DNA of 6,858 nt, from the NCBI GenBank assembly GCA_017402895.1, contig JAFPLG010000156.1, positions 1 through 6,858 of the forward strand, written 5' to 3'. This document shows positions 1 through 6,858 of this stretch, piece by piece (positions within the stretch are counted from its first letter, which is position 1; every line of letters begins with the position of its first letter). The notes under the pieces are model-generated. The model saw only the letters and a program-made list of their open reading frames with translations. It searched no databases and was not told where the DNA came from. This DNA is from Paludibacteraceae bacterium (GTDB lineage: Bacteria > Bacteroidota > Bacteroidia > Bacteroidales > Paludibacteraceae). The position numbers were made by a program, and so were the translations under genes.

Positions 1-2
1 CC

Positions 3-65
3 TCAGCATTGGACGGAATAAATGCTGCCAAAGCAGCGATAAAAAGACTGAATGCTGAATGCTGA
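3..65 (+). CDS. Possible 3' end of an upstream plus-strand gene (partial)
   Basis: Frame 3 is open from the left edge to a TGA at 63-65 and reads SALDGINAAKAAIKRLNAEC, an alanine- and lysine-rich stretch that would make a plausible C-terminal amphipathic helix. The other two plus frames stop at 19-21 and 56-58 and look less protein-like. If real, the gene ends 17 nt before tcdA in the same direction, which would suggest co-transcription, and its last six codons lie inside the heptad repeat array. Twenty codons are too few to name a family, and the stretch could be open by chance. This is inference from composition and frame only. Confidence 0.3.
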   Translation, partial: SALDGINAAKAAIKRLNAEC

Positions 66-82
66 AAACTGAATGCTAATTT
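48..82 (+). repeat. Heptanucleotide tandem array (CTGAATG-type, five units)
   Basis: Five consecutive 7-nt units are visible: CTGAATG (48-54), CTGAATG (55-61), CTGAAAA (62-68), CTGAATG (69-75) and a decayed CTAATTT (76-82). The array ends exactly where the tcdA ATG begins at 83. Because the period is 7, the TGA inside each unit falls in a different frame at 49-51, 56-58 and 63-65, so the array carries a stop in all three frames. It fills the whole 5' side of tcdA, where a leader or promoter element would sit. Its role is unknown. Confidence 0.75.
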
Positions 83-757
83 ATGGTTTTTGAGCGAACA
101 ATACAACTGATAGGGCAGGAGACCTTTGAGCGTCTGCAGCAGCAGCGCGTCATCCTATTCGGTGTAGGAGGCGTTGGCGGTTGGTGCGCCGAGGCACTGG
201 TACGAACAGGTATTCATCACCTGACCATCGTGGATTTTGACATAGTGGATGAGACGAACCTCAACCGTCAGGTGGTTGCCACCGCCCAGAACATAGGCTG
301 CACAAAAGTAGAACAGATGCGACAACGCCTGCTCAGCATTATCCCTGATGCCAATATCGTGGCTATTGATAGGCAATATAATACGGAAACGGCCGAGACT
401 TTCCAATTGGATCAGTACGACTACATCATCGATGCGATCGACATGGTGGATTGCAAGATGCTCCTGTTGCACGAAGCTACCAAGACCGAAGCCACCGTTC
501 TCAGTTCAATGGGCGCAGGTCGCAAGATGGACCCACAGCAGATACGCGTAGCGGATTTCTGGAAAGTAGAGGGCTGTCCATTAGCACGTGCGCTACGCAC
601 CAAAATGAAAAAAAGCGGCCTCTTGCCGCAAAAAAAATTCCGGTGTGTCTATTCACCGGAGTTGAGTAGCGACCGGGGAACCTTAGCCCCTGTGGTCGGC
701 ACATTTGGTATGACCTTGGCGTCGCTGGTGATTCAGGATGCCGTCAGCCTTCAGTAA
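83..757 (+). CDS. tcdA: tRNA threonylcarbamoyladenosine dehydratase (TcdA/CsdL, ThiF/E1-like)
   Basis: This 224-aa protein belongs to the ThiF/MoeB/E1-like family. TcdA enzymes use ATP to activate and dehydrate t6A at position 37 of ANN-decoding tRNAs, giving cyclic t6A (ct6A). The nucleotide-binding loop GVGGVGG is at residues 27-33, the acidic strand end VDFD at 50-53, the family signature NLNRQ at 59-63, the conserved lysine at 75, and DAID followed by K125 at 117-125. The TcdA-typical SMGAG (142-146), DPQQIRV (150-156), the PLA-R segment near 166-172 and the VYSPE/GTFG blocks (189-209) follow. It lacks the C-terminal extension of the 268-aa E. coli enzyme but appears complete. ATG 83 is the only good start: an in-frame TAA lies at 77-79, and no Shine-Dalgarno is seen, as is usual in Bacteroidota. 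It converges on the rpoBC operon. Its A-runs at 608-614 and 630-637 flank a hairpin that works as a terminator on the other strand. Confidence 0.9.
   Translation: MVFERTIQLIGQETFERLQQQRVILFGVGGVGGWCAEALVRTGIHHLTIVDFDIVDETNLNRQVVATAQNIGCTKVEQMRQRLLSIIPDANIVAIDRQYNTETAETFQLDQYDYIIDAIDMVDCKMLLLHEATKTEATVLSSMGAGRKMDPQQIRVADFWKVEGCPLARALRTKMKKSGLLPQKKFRCVYSPELSSDRGTLAPVVGTFGMTLASLVIQDAVSLQ
608..637 (-). terminator. Intrinsic terminator for the rpoBC operon, inside tcdA
   Basis: Read on the minus strand this is eight T, then GCGGC, a 5-nt loop AAGAG, GCCGC, then seven T (614-608). The stem is five perfect G:C pairs (625-629 with 615-619), directly followed by the U-tract, which is the classical Rho-independent layout. 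The leading T-run means only the 3' T-tract is needed for this orientation. It lies about 160 nt past the stop of the 796-1614 gene, the last gene in that direction, and no better candidate occurs in between. On the plus strand the hairpin is followed by A's, so it should not stop tcdA transcription. The same bases encode the lysine-rich segment around residues 174-186 of TcdA. Confidence 0.65.
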
Positions 758-775
758 TCAGACGTCAGATTTTTT
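756..775 (+). terminator. Weak candidate terminator after tcdA
   Basis: An imperfect inverted repeat overlaps the tcdA stop codon: AATC (756-759) pairs with GATT (768-771), with an A·A mismatch inside and GACGTC at the tip. It is followed by a short T-run that ends at 775. The stem is AT-rich and the tip leaves almost no loop, so it would be weak. A second small palindrome, GGCTC-CA-GAGCC, lies at 776-787 but comes after the T-run, so it does not form a standard plus-strand terminator. The rest of the 38-bp convergent gap (758-795) shows nothing else. Confidence 0.2.
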
Positions 776-795
776 GGCTCCAGAGCCTACTCCGA

Positions 796-1614
796 TTAAA
801 AGAAGCAGAATAGCACGATAATGGCGACTGCCATTAGGGCGGCTGCTATGAGCCAGTATTTCTCTCCACGTATCTGCGCAATAGGTGCATCGTCGTGGGT
901 CTCATAATGCCCCGACTTGGTATGCACCGGTACGAGCGGTTCATTGTCCTCGACAGGCTTCTCGGGCTCAGCAGGCGGGACAGGTTTCTCCTGTTCTGTA
1001 GGTTTCTCCGGCGTAGCGGCTCCGCCTACTACTTGCGCCATCAGTGTGGCCTGTGCGGCCGGTAATGCTTTATAGCAAGCCGACAGGTTCTCGCCCGACA
1101 AAGCTGAGGCGAGCGATTCGTCATCTATGGTCTCGTAACGGTCGGCCGTAGAAAGCAGCAGCACATCACCGTCGTACATCTCCATAGAGACGGGTTTGGT
1201 ATCCGGCGTCAGTGAACGCAGGCCCAGCACAGGGTTGTAGCAAACCACGCGCAGTTCCCCCACTACGTGATACGTATTATTCTTGATCCACACCATCGAG
1301 GTATGGGCCTCGATATCAGACATAGCCGGTTGTGCCTTGCGATACTGACAGAAAGCATCGGCTATGCACTTACGGGTACGTGAAAGTTGCTGTAGCGGAT
1401 TCTGAAGCATCTTATCGGTCAGTATCTCGGGCTTGAAACACTGCTCCACGGTAGCTATAGCCAGTTGATGAGCAACGGCATTCGGTTGTTCACCTCCCCC
1501 CTCGCTCAACACCAGCAGCAGGCCACGTTCCGGACCCAGCTGCAAGGTCTTGCCGGCGGCATTTTCCACGCCGCCGGCAGCCTTACTGCGATATAATAGC
1601 TTCAGATTAGCCAC
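796..1614 (-). CDS. Tail-anchored PPM/PP2C-like protein, probable pseudophosphatase
   Basis: The chosen GTG start (1614) lies 4 nt after the rpoC stop, with GAGGAG 7 nt before it, and gives 272 aa. An in-frame ATG at 1642-1644 would add 10 residues and overlap rpoC, and its upstream signal is poorer. Residues 1-198 resemble the PPM (PP2C/SpoIIE-type) fold in motif order and spacing. LLLVLSEGGG (32-41) stands where VxDGMGG is expected, HTSMVW (104-109) where GTT is expected, HVVGELR (116-122) where HVGDSR is expected, and GDVLLLSTADR (149-159) where GDxLLLxSDGL is expected. The final DN motif is missing. The metal-binding aspartates are thus replaced, so catalysis by the known mechanism is unlikely. 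The short 122-149 interval means no PP2C flap subdomain. A Pro/Glu/Lys-rich linker (about 199-230) leads to a single hydrophobic segment at 253-272 that ends the protein, with no residues beyond it, so I predict a tail anchor with the domain in the cytoplasm. No signal peptide is seen. Family assignment is by eye; function is unknown. Confidence 0.6.
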   Translation of the reverse strand: MANLKLLYRSKAAGGVENAAGKTLQLGPERGLLLVLSEGGGEQPNAVAHQLAIATVEQCFKPEILTDKMLQNPLQQLSRTRKCIADAFCQYRKAQPAMSDIEAHTSMVWIKNNTYHVVGELRVVCYNPVLGLRSLTPDTKPVSMEMYDGDVLLLSTADRYETIDDESLASALSGENLSACYKALPAAQATLMAQVVGGAATPEKPTEQEKPVPPAEPEKPVEDNEPLVPVHTKSGHYETHDDAPIAQIRGEKYWLIAAALMAVAIIVLFCFF

Positions 1615-1618
1615 TTGC

Positions 1619-4600
1619 TTACTCCTCGAAACGATTGAGTGCATTCTCCGCAGCCTCGCGTGCAGCCTGCATAGCTGCATACTCCTCTGCGTTGTGAACA
1701 GATACGCGGCTGAACTCACGGAATCCGGTTCCGGCAGGAATCAGGTTACCGCAGATCACGTTCTCCTTCATACCTTCCAGCATGTCTACACGACCCTGGA
1801 TAGCAGCCTCGTTGAGCACCTTGGTGGTCTCCTGGAACGAAGCAGCCGACATAAAGGACTTGGTGCCAAGTGCAGCACGGGTGATACCCTGGAGCACCTG
1901 ACTAGCCGTAGCACAGGTAGCATCACGAGCAGTAACCAGTTTCTTATCACGACGACGCAGCGACGAATTCTCGTCGTGCAGACGACGTGCGGTCGTAATC
2001 TGACCTGCATGGAGCGACTCACTGTCACCGGCATCTACAACAACCTTCTTACCCCAGATATGGTCATTCTCTTCCATAAAGTCGAGTTTGTCCACGATCT
2101 GGTGCTCGAGGAAGCGTGTATCACCTGCATCCAGGATCTCAACCTTACGCATCATCTGACGTACGATAACCTCAAAGTGCTTGTCGTTGATTTCTACACC
2201 CTGGAGACGGTAAACCGATTGAGCCTCGTTGACGATATAGTCCTGAACAGCCGTCGGGCCCTGGATAGCCAGAATGTCGTCCGGGGTAATAGCACCGTCA
2301 GACAGCGCTACACCGGCGCGAACATAGTCGCCCTCCTGAACCAGGATCTGCTTCGACAGCGGAACGAGGTAGGTCTTCTTCTCACCGAACTTCGGCGTGA
2401 TAAAGAGCTCGCGGTTACCACGTTTGATCTTACCGAACGAGACCTCTCCGTCCACCTCGGCTACAAGAGCAGGATTCGACGGGTTACGAGCCTCGAAGAG
2501 CTCGGTAACACGTGGCAGACCACCCGTGATATCACCGGCCGAACCAAAGGCACGAGCCACGGTGAACAGTTGGCTACCAACCTTCACCTCTGCACCGTCT
2601 GCATTCACCAGACTAGCCTTAACAGGCAGGTTGTAGGTGCGCAGGATATTTCCATCCTTGTCCTCGATATGAGCCGAAGGCATCTTGGTCTTATCCTTGG
2701 TATCGATAATCGTAACCTCTTTCTTACCGGTCTGGTCATCCACCTCGGTGAGACAGGTCACGCCCTCGATAACATCCTCGTAACGCAGAATACCGTCCTG
2801 CTCGATAACGAGTGAAGCCTTATACGGATCCCACTCGCAGACAACCGTACCCTTTTCGTACTTCTGGCCCGGAGTGATAAACAGCTTGGAAGCATACGGG
2901 ATATTGAAGTTGGTGAGTACTACGCCGGTCTTCTCGTCCTTGAGTTGGAGTTCGTTCAGACGGCTAACAACAATCACGTCGCCCTCGGCGGTCGTAATCG
3001 TACGCAGATCTTCAATATCTACGATACCATCGCGAGGAATAGCATAGGTATTCTCTGTTGCAGCATTACCTGCCAAACCTCCGGAGTGGAAGGTACGCAG
3101 CGTCAGCTGAGTACCCGGCTCACCGATAGCCTGAGCGGCAATTACACCAACAGCCTCACCCTTTTGAACCATCTTACGCGATGCCAGGTTGCGACCGTAA
3201 CACTTAGCGCAGACACCATGCTTCGACTCGCAGGTGAGAACCGAACGGATCTCTACCTCCTCGATACCTGCAGCCTCGATAGCATCGCAAGCAGCCTCGC
3301 GAATCTCTTCGCCTGCAGCTACGATCAGGTTGCCATCGTTATCAAGTATATCATGAACGGATACACGTCCCAAGATACGCTGCGTGAGCGTAGCTACGAC
3401 AACGTCGTTTTGCTTGATAGCACGAGCTGTCAGACCACGCAGTGTACCACAGTCCTCCTCGTTGATAATCACGTCGTGGGATACATCGACGAGACGACGA
3501 GTCAGATAACCGGCATCGGCCGTCTTAAGAGCGGTATCGGCCAGACCCTTACGAGCACCGTGGGTAGAGATAAAGTACTCGAGCACCGACATACCCTCCT
3601 TGAAGTTAGCAAGCACAGGGTTCTCGATAGTAGTACGTGTGTCGGTAGAACCAGCCTTCTGAGGCTTAGCCATCATACCACGCACACCGGCCAGCTGCTT
3701 AATCTGCTGTTTGTTACCACGGGCACCGGAATCCATCATCATGTAAACAGAGTTGAATCCCTGGTCAGCCTCCGTCATATGCTTCATCAGCACATCGGTA
3801 ACCTCCTGGTCAACCTTGTTCCATGCGTCGATAACCGACTTGTAACGCTCGTCGTCCGACATCTCACCGAAGTTGTAACGCTCGGTGATATTCTCTACTT
3901 CTTGGTTACCCTTAGCAATCAGGGCTGCCTTCTCCTCCGGAATGAGGATATCGTTCAGGTTGAACGACAGACCGCCACGGAAGGCCATGTAGTAACCCAG
4001 GTTCTTAATATCATCCAGGAACTGAGCCGTACGAGCCACACCACAAGTCTTGATAACCTGCGAGATGATGCCCTTAACGGCACCCTTCTTCAGGGTTACG
4101 TTCTGATAACCTACCTCAGCCGGCACGAAGCGATTGACCATCACACGACCCGGAGTGGTCTCAACGATATGCGTTACGGGCTTGCCGTCAACGATGTCGT
4201 TGATACGAACCTTAACCAGTGCGTGGATATCTACCTTACCTTCGTTCAGCGCTACTTCGCTCTCCTCCATCGAGTAGAACGTCAGGCCTTCGCCCTTCAC
4301 GCCCTTACGCGGCTTAGTGATATAGTACAGACCCAGAATCATATCCTGCGACGGCACGGTAATAGGATTACCATTGGCCGGGTCCAGAATGTTGTGCGAG
4401 CCGAGCATCAGCAGTTGTGCCTCGAGGATAGCCTCGTTAGACAATGGCAAGTGAACAGCCATCTGGTCACCATCGAAGTCGGCATTGAATCCGGCACATG
4501 CCAGCGGGTGCAACTGAATAGCCTTACCCTCGATCATGCGCGGCTGGAAAGCCAAGATACCATGACGGTGAAGCGTCGGGGCACGGTTGAGCAGTACGGG

Positions 4601-5911
4601 GTGTCCTTCCATCACGTGCTCCAGAATCTCGTAGATAACCGGATCACGACGATCGATAATCTTCTTAGCCGACTTCACCGTCTTTACCACACCGCGCTCG
4701 ATGAGTTTGCGGATGATAAACGGCTTGTACAACTCGGCAGCCATTTCCTTAGGCAGACCGCACTCGTGCATATTCAACTCCGGACCAACGACGATAACCG
4801 AACGTGCGGAGTAGTCAACACGCTTACCCAGCAAGTTCTGACGGAAACGTCCTTGTTTACCCTTGAGCGAGTCGCTGAGCGACTTCAGCGGACGATTAGC
4901 CTCGGACTTGATAGCGGTCGTCTTGCGGCTATTGTCGAACAGACTGTCGACAGCCTCCTGGAGCATACGCTTCTCGTTACGCAGGATGACATCCGGGGCC
5001 TTGATTTCGATGAGTCGTTTCAGACGGTTGTTACGGATGATAACACGACGATAGAGGTCGTTGAGGTCAGACGTAGCGAAACGTCCACCATCCAGCGGTA
5101 CCAACGGACGCAACTCAGGCGGCGTCACAGGTACTACCTGCAGAATCATCCACTCGGGGCGGTTGCGATTCTTAGAAGCGCGGAAAGCCTCTACGATTTG
5201 CAGACGCTTCAGCGCATCGTTACGACGCTGAGCCGACGTGGTCTTGGACTTGTCGGCCAGGTCACGCAACTCGTAGCTGAGTTGATCCAAATCGATCTTG
5301 CAGAGCATCTCATACAGTGCCTCGGCACCCATCTTAGCGATGAACTTATCCGGGTCATTATCCTCCAGCAGTTGATTCTCTGCCGGCAGACGGTTCATGA
5401 GTTCTGCGTATTCGTCCTCATCCAGCAGCATGTTGTTCTCAACGATGTCGTCACCAATCGTCTGACCGGCCAGCACACCAGCGTTGATAATAACATACTT
5501 CTCATAGTAAACGATAGCATCCAGTTTCTTGGTAGGAATACCCAGAAGTGCCGACATCTTAGACGGCAACGAACGAAGATACCAGATATGTGCTACGGGC
5601 ACAACCAGTTTGATGTGACCCATGCGCTCACGACGTACCTTCTTCTCGGTAACCTCCACACCACAACGCTCGCAGACAATACCTTTGTAACGGATACGTT
5701 TGTACTTACCGCAATGGCACTCATAGTCCTTGGTAGGACCAAAGATGCGCTCGCAGAACAAACCGTCACGCTCAGGCTTGTAGGTACGATAGTTGATGGT
5801 TTCCGGTTTCAGCACCTCACCACTCGACAATTGCATAATCTCGTCAGGTGAAGCAAGACCAATAGTGATCTTGGTGAAACCCGTTTTCTTATTATCTTGT
5901 TTAAAAGCCAT
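1619..5911 (-). CDS. rpoC: DNA-directed RNA polymerase subunit beta'
   Basis: This complete 1430-aa RpoC is the largest subunit of RNA polymerase and carries the catalytic magnesium site. The N-terminal zinc site is C65, C67, C80, C83. The active-site motif NADFDGD is at residues 476-482 (window 4466-4486), with Asp 478, 480 and 482. The preceding clamp and lid/rudder region includes [15 protein letters not shown] (363-377) and [13 protein letters not shown] (440-452). The bridge helix is around 781-813 ([20 protein letters not shown]). The second zinc site is C821, C894, C901, C904. The trigger loop begins at [14 protein letters not shown] (929-942), and a long insertion follows it, as expected in bacterial RpoC. 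The ATG at 5911 lies 23 nt after the rpoB stop with no Shine-Dalgarno, typical of the phylum. Length matches Bacteroidales orthologues (around 1400-1430 aa). Codon use is strongly biased: over long stretches TTA, CTA and TCA are absent, consistent with high expression. No frameshift or missing motif is seen. Confidence 0.98.
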   Translation of the reverse strand: MAFKQDNKKTGFTKITIGLASPDEIMQLSSGEVLKPETINYRTYKPERDGLFCERIFGPTKDYECHCGKYKRIRYKGIVCERCGVEVTEKKVRRERMGHIKLVVPVAHIWYLRSLPSKMSALLGIPTKKLDAIVYYEKYVIINAGVLAGQTIGDDIVENNMLLDEDEYAELMNRLPAENQLLEDNDPDKFIAKMGAEALYEMLCKIDLDQLSYELRDLADKSKTTSAQRRNDALKRLQIVEAFRASKNRNRPEWMILQVVPVTPPELRPLVPLDGGRFATSDLNDLYRRVIIRNNRLKRLIEIKAPDVILRNEKRMLQEAVDSLFDNSRKTTAIKSEANRPLKSLSDSLKGKQGRFRQNLLGKRVDYSARSVIVVGPELNMHECGLPKEMAAELYKPFIIRKLIERGVVKTVKSAKKIIDRRDPVIYEILEHVMEGHPVLLNRAPTLHRHGILAFQPRMIEGKAIQLHPLACAGFNADFDGDQMAVHLPLSNEAILEAQLLMLGSHNILDPANGNPITVPSQDMILGLYYITKPRKGVKGEGLTFYSMEESEVALNEGKVDIHALVKVRINDIVDGKPVTHIVETTPGRVMVNRFVPAEVGYQNVTLKKGAVKGIISQVIKTCGVARTAQFLDDIKNLGYYMAFRGGLSFNLNDILIPEEKAALIAKGNQEVENITERYNFGEMSDDERYKSVIDAWNKVDQEVTDVLMKHMTEADQGFNSVYMMMDSGARGNKQQIKQLAGVRGMMAKPQKAGSTDTRTTIENPVLANFKEGMSVLEYFISTHGARKGLADTALKTADAGYLTRRLVDVSHDVIINEEDCGTLRGLTARAIKQNDVVVATLTQRILGRVSVHDILDNDGNLIVAAGEEIREAACDAIEAAGIEEVEIRSVLTCESKHGVCAKCYGRNLASRKMVQKGEAVGVIAAQAIGEPGTQLTLRTFHSGGLAGNAATENTYAIPRDGIVDIEDLRTITTAEGDVIVVSRLNELQLKDEKTGVVLTNFNIPYASKLFITPGQKYEKGTVVCEWDPYKASLVIEQDGILRYEDVIEGVTCLTEVDDQTGKKEVTIIDTKDKTKMPSAHIEDKDGNILRTYNLPVKASLVNADGAEVKVGSQLFTVARAFGSAGDITGGLPRVTELFEARNPSNPALVAEVDGEVSFGKIKRGNRELFITPKFGEKKTYLVPLSKQILVQEGDYVRAGVALSDGAITPDDILAIQGPTAVQDYIVNEAQSVYRLQGVEINDKHFEVIVRQMMRKVEILDAGDTRFLEHQIVDKLDFMEENDHIWGKKVVVDAGDSESLHAGQITTARRLHDENSSLRRRDKKLVTARDATCATASQVLQGITRAALGTKSFMSAASFQETTKVLNEAAIQGRVDMLEGMKENVICGNLIPAGTGFREFSRVSVHNAEEYAAMQAAREAAENALNRFEE
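1622..1627 (-). promoter_or_regulatory. Shine-Dalgarno GAGGAG that sets the start of the 796-1614 gene
   Basis: On the minus strand the last two RpoC codons (Glu-Glu) read GAGGAG, followed by TAA, GCAA and GTG at 1614. The 7-nt spacing is ideal for a ribosome binding site. This favours the GTG start over the ATG at 1644 and suggests translational coupling, with ribosomes finishing rpoC able to reinitiate. The other two readable starts in the window lack such a site, so this one stands out. Confidence 0.6.
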
Positions 5912-5934
5912 ACTATTTGAGTGATTGAGATGTT

Positions 5935-6858
5935 TTATTCCATATTAATACTTAGAGCCAGACCTTGGAGCTCGTGCAACAGCACATTGAGCGACTCAGG
6001 CAATCCCGGTGTCGGGAACTGCTCTCCCTTAACGATAGCCTCGTAGGTGCGAGCACGACCGGTGACGTCATCCGACTTAACAGTCAGAATCTCTTGCAGC
6101 GTGTGAGCGGCACCGTGAGCCTCGAGAGCCCAAACCTCCATCTCACCGAAACGCTGACCACCGAATTGAGCCTTACCACCAAGCGGCTGCTGCGTAATCA
6201 AGCTGTACGGACCAATCGAACGAGCATGCATCTTATCGTCAACCATGTGACCGAGCTTCATGAAGTAGGTCACACCTACGGTTGCCATCTGATCGAACGG
6301 CTCACCCGATTCACCATCGTACAACTGTGTCTTACCAGCACGCGGCAGACCTGCCTTGTCGGTCCATTCATCGAGTTGCTCCAGCGAGCATCCGTCGAAG
6401 ATAGGCGTAGCAAACTTAACACCCAACTCCTGACCAGCCCAACCGAGCACAGCCTCGAAGATCTGACCGATGTTCATACGAGAAGGCACACCCATCGGGT
6501 TCAATACGATATCCACCGGTGTACCATCTGCCAAGAACGGCATGTCTTCTACACGCACAATCTTGCTAACGATACCCTTGTTACCGTGACGACCGGCCAT
6601 CTTATCACCGACGCGAATCTTACGACGCTTGCCGATATAGACCTTGGCCATCTTGACGATACCGTTAGGCAGCTCATCACCGATGGTGAGGTTGAATTTC
6701 TCACGCTTGAGTTGCGCGTCCATCTCTTTGTATTTGGCGATATAATTGATCACGCACTGTGCGACGAGTTCGTTCTTGTGCTCGTCCGTTGTCCAACCCT
6801 CGAGGAGCACCGAGAAATAATCGATCTCGTTCAGACGCTCCTTGCTGAAATGCTGACC
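5935..6858 (-). CDS. rpoB: DNA-directed RNA polymerase subunit beta (C-terminal part, cut by the window)
   Basis: The last 307 residues of RpoB are present. The reading frame stays open through [16 protein letters not shown] to the window edge at 6858, so the GTG at 6810 is an internal valine and not a start. Conserved C-terminal blocks are intact: [17 protein letters not shown], with the lysines lining the active centre; [28 protein letters not shown]; the [43 protein letters not shown] region, which contacts the beta' clamp; and the end [21 protein letters not shown]. The rifampicin pocket lies upstream, outside the window. rpoC follows after 23 nt in the same direction, the universal bacterial rpoBC order, and both are expected on one transcript whose promoter lies beyond the right edge. 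Confidence 0.98.
   Translation of the reverse strand, partial: GQHFSKERLNEIDYFSVLLEGWTTDEHKNELVAQCVINYIAKYKEMDAQLKREKFNLTIGDELPNGIVKMAKVYIGKRRKIRVGDKMAGRHGNKGIVSKIVRVEDMPFLADGTPVDIVLNPMGVPSRMNIGQIFEAVLGWAGQELGVKFATPIFDGCSLEQLDEWTDKAGLPRAGKTQLYDGESGEPFDQMATVGVTYFMKLGHMVDDKMHARSIGPYSLITQQPLGGKAQFGGQRFGEMEVWALEAHGAAHTLQEILTVKSDDVTGRARTYEAIVKGEQFPTPGLPESLNVLLHELQGLALSINME

Noticed and set aside
23..38. Hairpin GCTGC-CAAA-GCAGC near the left edge.
   Set aside because: In frame 3 these bases read Ala-Ala-Lys-Ala-Ala, which readily gives such symmetry, and there is no clean T-tract on either side.
59..79. Mini-frame ATG to TAA (MLKTEC) just before tcdA, as a possible leader peptide.
   Set aside because: It is made almost wholly of heptad-repeat units, has no ribosome binding site and no regulatory codon pattern.
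605..637. A-runs plus hairpin in tcdA as a programmed frameshift site.
   Set aside because: The zero frame continues into conserved TcdA C-terminal motifs (VYSPE, GTFG), so no shift is needed. The hairpin begins immediately after the A-run, without the usual spacer, and minus-strand termination explains the structure better.
3083..3124. Leucine at residue 938 in the RpoC trigger loop, where E. coli has methionine, as a possible resistance or activity change.
   Set aside because: This substitution is, as far as I recall, ordinary in Bacteroidota RpoC, and the neighbouring catalytic residues including His942 are intact.
2945..5851. A 968-codon open frame on the plus strand opposite rpoC, with a second one at 1550-2815.
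   Set aside because: Both are in exact codon register with rpoC, where antisense stops arise only from TTA, CTA or TCA codons. Their absence reflects the strong codon bias of a highly expressed gene. The translations resemble no protein and have no start context.
6808..6810. GTG as the start of a 291-aa gene.
   Set aside because: The frame continues open to the window edge and encodes ordinary RpoB sequence, so this is an internal valine codon.

Overview
The window looks like a chromosomal core locus from a member of the Bacteroidota, most likely order Bacteroidales. The evidence is the RpoB and RpoC sequences, which carry Bacteroidales-type N- and C-terminal blocks, the lack of Shine-Dalgarno sequences before rpoC and tcdA, and a base composition near 50% GC. 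Genus cannot be fixed by eye.

The right-hand 80% is a minus-strand operon. It runs from the edge inward: the 3' part of rpoB (5935-6858, cut by the window), rpoC complete (1619-5911, 1430 aa), then a small gene (796-1614) that starts 4 nt after the rpoC stop. That small gene encodes a predicted tail-anchored protein that I read as a degenerate PPM/PP2C-like phosphatase: the fold-defining motifs are recognisable and correctly ordered, but every metal-binding aspartate motif is altered. It is the least ordinary gene here.

The left end carries a convergent plus-strand gene, tcdA (83-757), encoding the E1-like enzyme that cyclises t6A to ct6A in tRNA. Before it lie a perfect-to-degenerate heptanucleotide tandem array (48-82) that runs right up to the tcdA start codon, and possibly the last codons of another plus-strand gene (3-65).

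Only 38 bp separate the convergent stop codons, and they hold no good terminator for the rpoBC operon. A strong intrinsic-terminator structure in the minus-strand sense does occur at 608-637, inside tcdA, so the operon transcript probably extends about 160-190 nt antisense to tcdA before it ends. rpoB and rpoC together make the two large subunits of RNA polymerase. The phosphatase-like protein is probably co-transcribed and translationally coupled with them, but nothing in the sequence shows that it acts on RNA polymerase.
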